A DNA stretch of 34,430 nt, taken from the NCBI GenBank assembly GCA_028873075.1, contig JAGWND010000007.1, positions 1 through 34,430 of the forward strand. The letters run 5' to 3'. Source of the DNA: Bacteroidota bacterium. GTDB taxonomy: Bacteria > Bacteroidota > Ignavibacteria > UBA10030 > UBA8401. Within the stretch, counting starts at the first letter, position 1. Each line of letters begins with the position of its first letter. A program made the translations under genes and the position numbers. Under the pieces are notes generated by a model. That model was given only the letters and a program-made list of their open reading frames with translations, was not told the DNA's origin and ran no database searches. This document shows positions 19,176 through 27,112 of this stretch, piece after piece.

Positions 19176-19484
19176 CTGAGGTTGTGTCGCATTGTCATTG
19201 CGAGTAGCAAAGTGAAGCAATCTCATGCTTGAAATTAGAACAGAAACGGAGATTGCTTCGTCGTTCCACTCCTTTAATGACATCAAGAAGAAAGAGGTTT
19301 TTCGGCCCCTCGGCTTCGCTCAGGGCGGCTGTCGTGGAGCGAAGTCGAACCACGACTACGAATGACAAAGGATGTCATTGTAGAAGAAGATTCCACGCCA
19401 AATCAAAGATGGCACAACCAAGCGACAGGCGTGGATGAGAACCTCGCAATGACGCTTTACGGCATTGCAACACAGCCTCTGAGG
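19176..19484. repeat. Composite nested inverted repeat, possibly a non-autonomous element
   Basis: GAGGTTGTGTCGCATTG vs CATTGCAACACAGCCTC (14/17), then GTCATTGCGAG/CTCGCAATGAC, then GAAGCAATCTC/GAGATTGCTTC; CTGAGG at both ends. Confidence 0.65.
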
Positions 19485-19632
19485 GGGGATGAAGGGGAGA
19501 GGAACTATTGACAATTGAGAAAAAATCTATACAATTTGCAAAAGCATTTCGAATCGGGCTCGGGGTGTTTTGGGTTTTGCCCCGGGTCGTTAACGATTGA
19601 AGTAAAACGCGTCCTGACTCCTGAGGGCTTCT

Positions 19633-20135
19633 TTGGAACTGTTACAAACAAAACCGCGAGGGCTTTTCGCAACGCTTTCCACAGAGAGGCGGCTGAGGAA
19701 TTATTCTCCGAAGACGATCAAAGCATACAAAAGTTGTATTCGTACGCTTACCACTTATGCCGCGCCAAAACATCCCCGCGATCTCACCAATAATGAACTG
19801 CGTCAATTTTTTATTCATCTGGTAGAAGAGAAAAAACTTTCCACCGGAACAATAAGCCAGACAATCAACGCTCTGCGGTTTTTATATGTAGAGCTGTACA
19901 AGAAACCATTTGCGCTGAATGGCCTGAGGCGCCCGCGCAAGGAACGGAAGCTGCCGGTGTTCTTTCAGAAGCAGAAGTGCGTACTTTATTCGAAGCATTG
20001 GGAAACATCAAGCACCGCATTATGATGATGCTTGTGTACTCCGGCGGTTTGCATGTAGGAGAATTAGTCCGATTGAAACCGGAGGATATTGACGGCGAGC
20101 GGACATTCGCGAAGCAAAAAGCGCTTCGCTCATAA
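19633..20135 (+). pseudogene. Tyrosine recombinase/integrase, frameshifted and truncated
   Basis: Frame 1: LRNYSPKTIKAYKSCIRTLTTYAAPKHPRDLTNNELRQFFIHLVEEKKLSTGTISQTINALRFLYVELYKKPF...RPRKERKLPV; after about 19957 continues in another frame as VLSEAEVRTLFEALGNIKHRIMMMLVYSGGLHVGELVRLKPEDID, then ends in repeat sequence. Confidence 0.88.
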
Positions 20136-20178
20136 ACGTCCGCACATCGTTGCGCGTGCTTCCCGCGCAACGTTATAC
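20099..20178. repeat. Adjacent hairpins, attC-like, at the end of the integrase remnant
   Basis: GCGGAC(20099)...GTCCGC(20138) enclosing GCGAAGC/GCTTCGC, then GTTGCGCG(20149)-TGCTTCC-CGCGCAAC(20164) followed by GTTATAC. Confidence 0.5.
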
Positions 20179-20206
20179 ACCAGCACGTGGTCGAATCAGG
20201 AAGGAA

Positions 20207-21355
20207 CTACGCGCCGTCTTGAATATACTTGAATCCGTATTTCAGCGAGAGTTCGGCTTTGGTGAGTTCTTTGCCGATGTAAGCGGAATGAGAGAGTTGC
20301 GTAACCCAATTGTTCTCAATGATGGTCCAGTACAGACTTCGGGCATCTTTGCCTTCAATCGTTTGTTGGAGTTTATCATCGTATCCATAATGTTCAACGA
20401 GAATTGTTCCCTTGTCGGCTTGCGGCAACACGACAAAGTATCCAGCTTTGTCCATCTGAATCTTAGACGGCTCTTTCGCCTGAATGATAGGAGCGTCGCT
20501 AATTTCGGCAACAGCGGTCTCCTCATTGCAGTCTGCACATCCACACGATGTCTTGAGATTCATAGGTAGCTCCTTAATCCTTTTTACGATAGTCTCATTG
20601 TCTTCACATCCAATCATATCTACAACTTGTACTTGCTTCCGAAACGACTCGACTTCGTTGGGTGTCACGTTCCTCAGAATCGGTCGCTTTCCCTTCGAGC
20701 CGATGACACGCATCTTCTCGTCCACACCGTTGGTTGAGAGGCTAAGAAGTGTTTGCCCGGGAAGATGTCCCATCGGGTCGGAACCTGCAAGCACAAGAAA
20801 CCGAATTGCTCGGTTCGTAATCGTGTTCTTGATGATCTTGTCAATGCCGATGTTCTCGGTCTCCGTTTTGCCGACAATGCAAACCTCTTCCGGCCGCAGT
20901 GCTGCAAGGTTGTCGGCCAAATCTTGACTTCCAAGCGTTGAGATTGCAACCGGACAATTTCCATTCCCGCGAGCGGGATCTCCGACTTCACAGAGGACTT
21001 TGTACTCTCCCGCAACCGGTGGCCAGCGTTGTTGCTTGACTTCAAATGAACAACTCAACGCATCTTTGGACGCTGCTTCAGGGTATGCTTCGTTGAGCAG
21101 ATTCATCGCCACTGCCGGGAAACAATACTGGCAGCCGAGGCAAGCGTATTTGATCGGCTCCATTTCGGTCCGCCAGTTTACAATATTTCCCTCTAAGGCG
21201 TTTGCTGAACGAGCTTCTACGTTTTTGAGAGCATTGTCAAGCGTTTCGAGTGTGTCTCTCATACACCCACACTTCCGACACTTGGCGAGCGCCATCCCTT
21301 CGCGAAGCTCGGCTTCAATTTTTTCAAAATGTTTTGTCTCTATGTCGGTTTGCAT
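20207..21355 (-). CDS. Fused MtrA-like (tetrahydromethanopterin S-methyltransferase subunit A) and DUF4346-like protein with Cys-rich N-terminus
   Basis: MtrA-like GNCPVAISTLGSQDL...GKTETENIGIDKIIKNTITNRAIRFLVLAGSDPMGHLPGQTLLSLSTNGVDEKMRVIGSKGKRPILRNV...VQVVDMIGCED; C-terminal YFVVLPQADKGTILVEHYGYDDKLQQTIEGKDARSLYWTIIENNWVTQLSHSAYIGKELTKAE; N-terminal CRKCGC and CLGCQYC. Confidence 0.8.
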   Translation of the reverse strand: MQTDIETKHFEKIEAELREGMALAKCRKCGCMRDTLETLDNALKNVEARSANALEGNIVNWRTEMEPIKYACLGCQYCFPAVAMNLLNEAYPEAASKDALSCSFEVKQQRWPPVAGEYKVLCEVGDPARGNGNCPVAISTLGSQDLADNLAALRPEEVCIVGKTETENIGIDKIIKNTITNRAIRFLVLAGSDPMGHLPGQTLLSLSTNGVDEKMRVIGSKGKRPILRNVTPNEVESFRKQVQVVDMIGCEDNETIVKRIKELPMNLKTSCGCADCNEETAVAEISDAPIIQAKEPSKIQMDKAGYFVVLPQADKGTILVEHYGYDDKLQQTIEGKDARSLYWTIIENNWVTQLSHSAYIGKELTKAELSLKYGFKYIQDGA

Positions 21356-21828
21356 TCTTCCTCTCCTTCACAACAATCTGTTTCGGGAAGAGACTTCCGT
21401 TCCATCCAAATATATCCAACAACGATTGAAGACAGCGTAAGGGCAAACGTCAGGAGTTTTGTAAATCCTAAGAACGATGATCCAAACAATGTCAGATATA
21501 CTGCAAGCATCGGCGAACCGCAGCATCCGAGCAGGAAACATCCTGCAACATAGAGAACTCCTGTCAATGTTATTCCGCCAACGAGTCCGGCAAATCCTTT
21601 CTTGCGGGTCTCAAGAAATCTCAGCAGCGCAAACACAGAGAATCCGATTGCGAGCGCATACGAAGCGCCGATTAAGTATTCTGAACGCTCAACATAAAAC
21701 TGTATGTAGTTCGTTTCGTTGGTCATTGCCCAACGCTCAGCGAGTGTTTTCGCTTGTATCACGAAGTACGAAGCGTGCAACACCAAAGCTGCCACGAACG
21801 CACTCGATGACAGGAGAATCTTCTTCAC
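21340..21828 (-). CDS. Multi-TM protein with Cys pairs (GTG start)
   Basis: 162 aa; several TM helices, CFLLGCCGSPM within the membrane region, C-terminal DCCEGEEECKPT; overlaps the neighbour. Confidence 0.65.
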   Translation of the reverse strand: MKKILLSSSAFVAALVLHASYFVIQAKTLAERWAMTNETNYIQFYVERSEYLIGASYALAIGFSVFALLRFLETRKKGFAGLVGGITLTGVLYVAGCFLLGCCGSPMLAVYLTLFGSSFLGFTKLLTFALTLSSIVVGYIWMERKSLPETDCCEGEEECKPT

Positions 21829-22208
21829 TTTGCTTCGACCTCCTGAGCAATGAAGACGTACTTTGCCTGCTCAGTTTTCTTTACTTCACCGTAGGCAATG
21901 ACGTTTGTACCCTCTTTCGGCAGTTGTCCATTGAACTTCACAGGCATTTCTATGCAAGCATCTTCGCAACCTAACGTGAACGCTAAGCTCCTTTCATCAA
22001 CGTGGGCAATTGTGCCTTTCACACCAATGAAGTCTTTGAACATCTCCGGATTGTTCACAACCTCATTGACGTCGACAATTTTTACATTGTTTGCTGTTGC
22101 CCCGGTTTCGGCTTTCTCCGATGGTCTGGACGTCAACCAATGTACTCCCCAACCTGCACCGATGAGAACGAGGGCAATCGCTACGACGCCCAGTGATTTC
22201 TTCTCCAT
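21825..22208 (-). CDS. Membrane-anchored OB-fold-like protein
   Basis: 127 aa; N-terminal TM, FIGVKGTIAHVDERSLAFTLGCEDACIEMPVKFNGQLPKEGTNVIAYGEVKK. Confidence 0.6.
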   Translation of the reverse strand: MEKKSLGVVAIALVLIGAGWGVHWLTSRPSEKAETGATANNVKIVDVNEVVNNPEMFKDFIGVKGTIAHVDERSLAFTLGCEDACIEMPVKFNGQLPKEGTNVIAYGEVKKTEQAKYVFIAQEVEAK

Positions 22209-22544
22209 TCACTTTCTCCTTTTCTTCATTTGGTGCAATCCATCAAGTACTTGCGTCAATGTTAACTTTGGAAAATCTCTTTTCAGTGTATCAACAAGGT
22301 CGCAATATTGGCAGGAGCCCGGGCAGCTTTCGAGTTCCTCGACAATCCGTTCAGCAAGTTCAAGCCGATGTTCTGTTTCAAACGTTGAAACAATTGATTT
22401 GCGGAATGCGGACTCGACTGAGCGCAGCTGCACAAAGATGTCTGACGAGTCCTTTCCCTCTGCAATCATCTTGTTGATCGCTGCCAGTTGTCCCGTCACG
22501 TATTTAATTCGTTTGCTTAGTTCCTTTTTCTGCTTGGAATTCAT
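22209..22544 (-). CDS. CsoR/RcnR-type (DUF156) metal-sensing repressor
   Basis: MNSKQKKELSKRIKYVTGQLAAINKMIAEGKDSSDIFVQLRSVESAFRKSIVSTFETEHRLELAERIVEELES...; start placed at 22544. Confidence 0.82.
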   Translation of the reverse strand: MNSKQKKELSKRIKYVTGQLAAINKMIAEGKDSSDIFVQLRSVESAFRKSIVSTFETEHRLELAERIVEELESCPGSCQYCDLVDTLKRDFPKLTLTQVLDGLHQMKKRRK

Positions 22545-22554
22545 CTCATTTAAG

Positions 22555-22582
22555 ATAATACCAATGGGTAGGGGTTTGTCAA
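22555..22582 (-). promoter_or_regulatory. Predicted promoter of the csoR-type operon with a G/C-tract operator in the spacer
   Basis: On minus strand TTGACA (22582-22577), 16 bp AACCCCTACCCATTGG, TATTAT (22560-22555). Confidence 0.6.
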
Positions 22583-22745
22583 GTCCAATGTACGAAATTT
22601 CTCTGAAGACCACGTGCCGTCGCCGCACATGAGCGCAGCGTGGGGGGGTATCGCGCAATTGCAGATCATGTTTTTTGTTGACTGAAACTGATGAGTTTGT
22701 CAATTTCGTTGTTGACTCTTCACGCGCGATACACGCTGCGCGAAT

Positions 22746-22900
22746 GGCGGCGGAACAAGCGTAAGCACCTCGCTCCATTGTTTTTGCCGCGTGTTGGTTT
22801 GCGGCTCCAGCTGCTGGAAATCAATCGTTTGTCGCGGCTTCCGCCGCATTATCTTTGAGCGGCAAAAGCAACGGCGTGCTTACGCTGAACGTTAGCCGCA
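22746..22900. repeat. Long imperfect hairpin, integron attC-like, ending GTTAGCC
   Basis: AGCGTAAGCAC (22758-22768)/GTGCTTACGCT (22876-22886) and TTGTTTTTGCCGC (22778-22790)/GCGGCAAAAGCAA (22859-22871); GAACGTTAGCC at the right end. Confidence 0.55.
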
Positions 22901-22943
22901 TGTCGTGCGATTGCCACAATCAATGAACATACGGAGATGAATA

Positions 22944-23282
22944 ATGAACAACGTCGAGTCTGAAATCCACGATGCGATGGCAGCCATCAATCGAGCGTGG
23001 CGTGAGAGCCGTCCTTCGGAAATGGAACCGTATTTGCATCCTCAAGTAACAATGGCCTTTCCCGGCTTCAGCGGCACTATCGTTGGGAAAGATGCGTTGT
23101 TAGCAAACTTCGTCGAATTCTGTTCGAATGCTTGTGTGTTCGAATACAAAGAGAGCGATGAAGAGACGCAGAGCGTCTACGGTCAACGTTCCCGCGCAGG
23201 AGCGTGGGAACGATATAAACTCGTTTTCGGCTGTCGGGGCGATGCCCCCGACTTGGAGCATCTGACGCCTTCGGCGTCATGA
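22944..23282 (+). pseudogene. NTF2/SnoaL-like protein, 3' part replaced by repeat sequence
   Basis: MNNVESEIHDAMAAINRAWRESRPSEMEPYLHPQVTMAFPGFSGTIVGKDALLANFVEFCSNACVFEYKESDEE, then only hairpin-derived codons. Confidence 0.65.
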
Positions 23283-23380
23283 GAAAAATTCCCCCAACTT
23301 GTCGGGGGAAAAAATATTTCAAGCGAGGGCAACGCCCTCGTTATCATCACAAACAAAGGCAAAAATCCCTGAAAGGGATT
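23164..23380. repeat. Array of seven different short hairpins
   Basis: AGACGC/GCGTCT; CGTTCCC/GGGAACG; GTCGGGG/CCCCGAC; TGACGCC/GGCGTCA; TTCCCCC/GGGGGAA; CGAGGGC/GCCCTCG; AATCCCT/AGGGATT. Confidence 0.85.
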
Positions 23381-23426
23381 GATTCACGATACTCAGTGGA
23401 AAAATAAAATGGGTAAACTCGCGTCA

Positions 23427-23711
23427 TCAAAACGAAAACCGCGTAACGAAGTCGCTCATCGTCAGCGTGAACATGATGATGAGCCAGAAAAATCCTGCCG
23501 ACACAAACACCCATGTTACACGGCTGCCGTAGCGCACGTGCATGAAATAAAGAATTACGAGCGTCGCCTTGATGATGGCAATAACGAGGGCTATGATGAC
23601 GTTGAAGGGGCCCAAATCGAAATACGCCATCGAGATGGTGAGAATAAGCAGCACCATGAGTGCTGCAAAAATGAAGTAGTAAACTTTTCGTGAAACAACG
23701 TGTCCGTTCAT
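23427..23711 (-). CDS. Cytochrome c oxidase subunit IV
   Basis: 94 aa multi-TM, IIKATLVILYFMHVRYGSRVTWVFVSAGFFW; downstream of coxC. Confidence 0.85.
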   Translation of the reverse strand: MNGHVVSRKVYYFIFAALMVLLILTISMAYFDLGPFNVIIALVIAIIKATLVILYFMHVRYGSRVTWVFVSAGFFWLIIMFTLTMSDFVTRFSF

Positions 23712-24361
23712 TTGTGCACGTGGATAAGATAAAGCAATGGATAAAGAAAAATCCAGACGATGTCAATAAAGTGCCAGTAGAGTCCGCTGACTTCCACCGG
23801 CGAGTAATATTCTTTCGTGAAGTTGCCCCGCGCCGTCATCATTGCAATAACGCTCAGAACGCCGATGCCGATGATCAAGTGGAGCGCGTGGAATCCCGTC
23901 ATCACAAAATAGAGAATGAAATAAATTTCCGCTTTGCCCGCATTAGGTCCTTTATATTCAAAATTCCATCCCGGAACAAGATGCTCGACGTACTTGTGAT
24001 GATATTCGAACCCTTTGATAACAAGAAACGTTACGCCGAACACCATCGTGATAATAAGGAAAAGTATGATCTGCTTCCGCTTTCCTTCCTGCGCGGCGTG
24101 AACGGCAAGCGCCATCGTCAAGCTGCTGACGAGCAGCACGCCGGTGTTAATGCCGCCGAGGAGAATATCCATGTAATGACTCGCCGCGGCAAACGCATCG
24201 GGATACGAAAAGCGGTACACGAAATACGCCATGAACATTCCGCCGAAGAAAAGAATTTCTGTGGCGAGAAATGTCCACATGCCGAGCGTGCCGGCTTCCT
24301 TCTGCTGTTCGAGATCGTCGAATTGATGAGCGACATAGTGTGAAGAATGTTCGTTAGCCAC
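23708..24361 (-). CDS. coxC: Cytochrome c oxidase subunit III (GTG start)
   Basis: [24 protein letters not shown]...[14 protein letters not shown]...[18 protein letters not shown]. Confidence 0.95.
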   Translation of the reverse strand: MANEHSSHYVAHQFDDLEQQKEAGTLGMWTFLATEILFFGGMFMAYFVYRFSYPDAFAAASHYMDILLGGINTGVLLVSSLTMALAVHAAQEGKRKQIILFLIITMVFGVTFLVIKGFEYHHKYVEHLVPGWNFEYKGPNAGKAEIYFILYFVMTGFHALHLIIGIGVLSVIAMMTARGNFTKEYYSPVEVSGLYWHFIDIVWIFLYPLLYLIHVHK

Positions 24362-25982
24362 CGGCAACGTCCTCCTCGAAAACCCCGTCTGTGTATGCAT
24401 ACGCTTCTTCATTGACAATCGGCGTCTTCTCAAAATTGAATGTCGGCGGCGGAGACGACGTGAGCCATTCCAATCCTTTCGCATTCCACGGATTGTCGCC
24501 GGCAGTTTTTCCCTTCCGCAGCGACCACATTAAATAAAAGAACGGAATGATGTATCCGAGCCCGAGAATGCTTGCGCCTGCTGTCGAAAGAACATTCAGC
24601 ACCTGGAACTCCGGCGGATAAATATGATAGCGCCGCGGCATCCCCAAATAACCGAGAATGAATTGCGGGAAGAATGTCAGGTTGAATCCTACAAATAAAA
24701 TCAACGCCGCCAATTTCGACCAGCCTTCAGAATAGAGCTTGCCCGTCATCTTGGGCCACCAAAAATGAAGCGCTGCCATGTATCCCATCACCGCGCCGCC
24801 GACCATGATGTAATGGAAATGCGCGATAACGAAATACGTATCGTGCACATGCACGTCAACCGGCAATGTTGCGAGAACGATTCCCGTCAATCCGCCGATG
24901 GTGAACAAGCCGATGAAGCCGAACGCGTACAGCACCGGCGTTTGAAAACGAATCGTTCCTTTATACAACGTTGCAGTCCAGTTGAACACTTTTACTGCCG
25001 ATGGAATTGCAACGAGAAAGCTGAGCGCGGAAAATGCCATCCCCGCATAGACCGACTGACCGCTGACGAACATGTGATGTCCCCACACAAGAAATCCGAA
25101 CACGGCAATCGCCATGCTTGCGAACGCCATTTGCCGGTAGCCGAATAATTTTCGACGAGAAAAACAGGTTACCACTTCGCTTACAACGCCCATCGCAGGA
25201 AGCACCATGATGTACACAGCGGGATGAGAATAGAACCAGAACAAATGCTGGAACAAAATCGGGTCGCCGCCGATGTTCGGATCGAAAATTCCGACACCGG
25301 CAATCCGCTCGAACCCGACCAGCGCAAGCGTAATGGCGATGACCGGCGTTCCTAAAATCTGAATGACGCTCGTCGCATAATGCGCCCAGATAAATAGAGG
25401 AAGCCGGAACCATGTTAACCCCGGCGCACGCATTTTATGGATCGTTACGATAAAATTCAATCCGGTGAGAATCGAAGAGAATCCGAGAATGAACACGCCG
25501 ATAACCGTGGGCACGACGTTCGTGTGGGAATAGCCGCTGCTGAACGGCGTGTAAAATGTCCAGCCGGTATCAACGCCGCCCATCACCATCGCCGTGAGCG
25601 TGAACATGCCGCCGACAATATAAACGTACCAGCTCAGCAAATTTATTTTCGGAAACGCAAGGTCGCGCGCGCCGATCATCATCGGCACGAGAAAGTTGCC
25701 GAACACGGCGGGGATGGACGGGATCAGGAAAAAGAAGATCATCGTGATGCCGTGCATCGTAAACATTTTGTTGTACGTGTCTGCCGAAACAAGCGTTCCT
25801 TCCGGAGAAAGAAGCGTCAGGCGAATCACGAGCGCAAAAAATCCGCCGATCATGAAGAAGATCGTAATGGAAATCAAATAAAGAATGGCAATGCGCTTGT
25901 GGTCGGTGGTCAGCAGCCACGACTTCACGCCGTAACCATTGTTCAAATAATTCACGTGATCCGTGCTCTCGCTTGCTTCCAT
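24354..25982 (-). CDS. coxA: Cytochrome c oxidase subunit I
   Basis: 542 aa; [43 protein letters not shown]. Confidence 0.98.
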   Translation of the reverse strand: MEASESTDHVNYLNNGYGVKSWLLTTDHKRIAILYLISITIFFMIGGFFALVIRLTLLSPEGTLVSADTYNKMFTMHGITMIFFFLIPSIPAVFGNFLVPMMIGARDLAFPKINLLSWYVYIVGGMFTLTAMVMGGVDTGWTFYTPFSSGYSHTNVVPTVIGVFILGFSSILTGLNFIVTIHKMRAPGLTWFRLPLFIWAHYATSVIQILGTPVIAITLALVGFERIAGVGIFDPNIGGDPILFQHLFWFYSHPAVYIMVLPAMGVVSEVVTCFSRRKLFGYRQMAFASMAIAVFGFLVWGHHMFVSGQSVYAGMAFSALSFLVAIPSAVKVFNWTATLYKGTIRFQTPVLYAFGFIGLFTIGGLTGIVLATLPVDVHVHDTYFVIAHFHYIMVGGAVMGYMAALHFWWPKMTGKLYSEGWSKLAALILFVGFNLTFFPQFILGYLGMPRRYHIYPPEFQVLNVLSTAGASILGLGYIIPFFYLMWSLRKGKTAGDNPWNAKGLEWLTSSPPPTFNFEKTPIVNEEAYAYTDGVFEEDVAGG

Positions 25983-25985
25983 TGC

Positions 25986-26939
25986 TTACTTTCCTTTCGA
26001 AGCCGTCTGTTGTTTTCCGAGCGACTTAACATATTCTATCAATTGCATCAACTGCGCCTGATCAATTTGATTCTTGAACGTCGGCATAACCGGCTGGTAC
26101 GTGGCGACGACTTTCGCCGTCGGATCAAGAATTGATTCGCGGATGTAATCCATGTCGGCAACAACGGTCTGCCCGGTTTGCAGTTTCACTTTTTGTCCGA
26201 ACAAGCCGATGAGCGACGGACCGCGTCCGGTGTTGTCGGATTTATGGCAGGTAACGCAGCCGAACTGCGTGAACAGCTGTTCGCCGGAGCTTGACATTGT
26301 GGCGCCGGTCGAGGATTTTCCCGAAAGCCATTGTTCGTATTCCCACGGCTGCATCACGATCACCTTGCCGACCATCTGCGCGTGCCCCGTTCCGCAATAT
26401 TGCGCGCAGAAAAGATGATACTCTCCTACTTTCGTCGCCTCAAACCATTCCGTCGTGTAACGGCCCGGAATGACATCCTGTTTTACACGAAATGCAGGGA
26501 TGAAAAAATCGTGAATCACATCCTGCGACGTTAAGATCAAGCGCACCGGTTTGCCGAGCGGAACGTGCAGCTCGTCAATCTCGCGGTTCCCTTCCGGGTG
26601 CTGAATGTACCACATCCACTGTTTGCCGACGACGTAGATATCCATGGCATCTCTCGGCGGAACATGCATGTCGAAATATAATTTCGATGCCCACGCGAAA
26701 ATTCCCATCGTGATGCAGAGCGGAATGATCGTCCAGACAAGCTCGAGCTTCAGATTTTCCGATGTCGCACCTTTCCTGCTTGCCCGCGAGCCTTGCCGGT
26801 AGCGGATGGAAAAGAAAATCACGCCGACAAAAATGAGCGCGGTGAAGAAAACGATAATTCCCATCAAAGCAAAGAACAGCAGGTCAACGCGCGATGCTGT
26901 CGTAGAAGCTTCGGTCGGGAAAAGAGGGATATTAAACAT
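25986..26939 (-). CDS. coxB: Cytochrome c oxidase subunit II with fused c-type haem domain (caa3-type)
   Basis: CuA motif CAQYCGTGHAQM; C-terminal CVTCH. Confidence 0.96.
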   Translation of the reverse strand: MFNIPLFPTEASTTASRVDLLFFALMGIIVFFTALIFVGVIFFSIRYRQGSRASRKGATSENLKLELVWTIIPLCITMGIFAWASKLYFDMHVPPRDAMDIYVVGKQWMWYIQHPEGNREIDELHVPLGKPVRLILTSQDVIHDFFIPAFRVKQDVIPGRYTTEWFEATKVGEYHLFCAQYCGTGHAQMVGKVIVMQPWEYEQWLSGKSSTGATMSSSGEQLFTQFGCVTCHKSDNTGRGPSLIGLFGQKVKLQTGQTVVADMDYIRESILDPTAKVVATYQPVMPTFKNQIDQAQLMQLIEYVKSLGKQQTASKGK

Positions 26940-27050
26940 AGCCGGAAAATTCAGTTCGATAATTGTAATTACGCTGTCACAACGTCACAAAGAATTGATT
27001 CACGTTTCATGATTCATGATTTTTCACCCGTTCCCAAAATCTGTTCGGGA

Positions 27051-27111
27051 GCGAAATGTTTTCCTCCCTTTACCCCACTCCTTGAGGGGGGACAAAGGGA
27101 GAGGTTTTCGC
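27051..27111. repeat. Hairpin repeat between coxB and the SCO gene
   Basis: GCGAAA (27051)/TTTCGC (27106) enclosing CTCCCTTT/AAAGGGAG. Confidence 0.6.
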
Positions 27112-27112
27112 T

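Noticed and set aside
20207-21355. Methanogenesis or HgcA-type mercury methylation gene
   Set aside because: MtrA-like core is present but no other Mtr subunits are seen, and the HgcA cap-helix motif N(V/I)WCA(A/G)GK is absent
23164-23380. CRISPR array
   Set aside because: Hairpins differ in sequence and spacing; no constant direct repeat with unique spacers and no cas genes in the window
23690-24343. 217-aa plus-strand ORF opposite coxC
   Set aside because: Shadow of the confident coxC gene; same holds for other plus-strand ORFs over the cox/act operon
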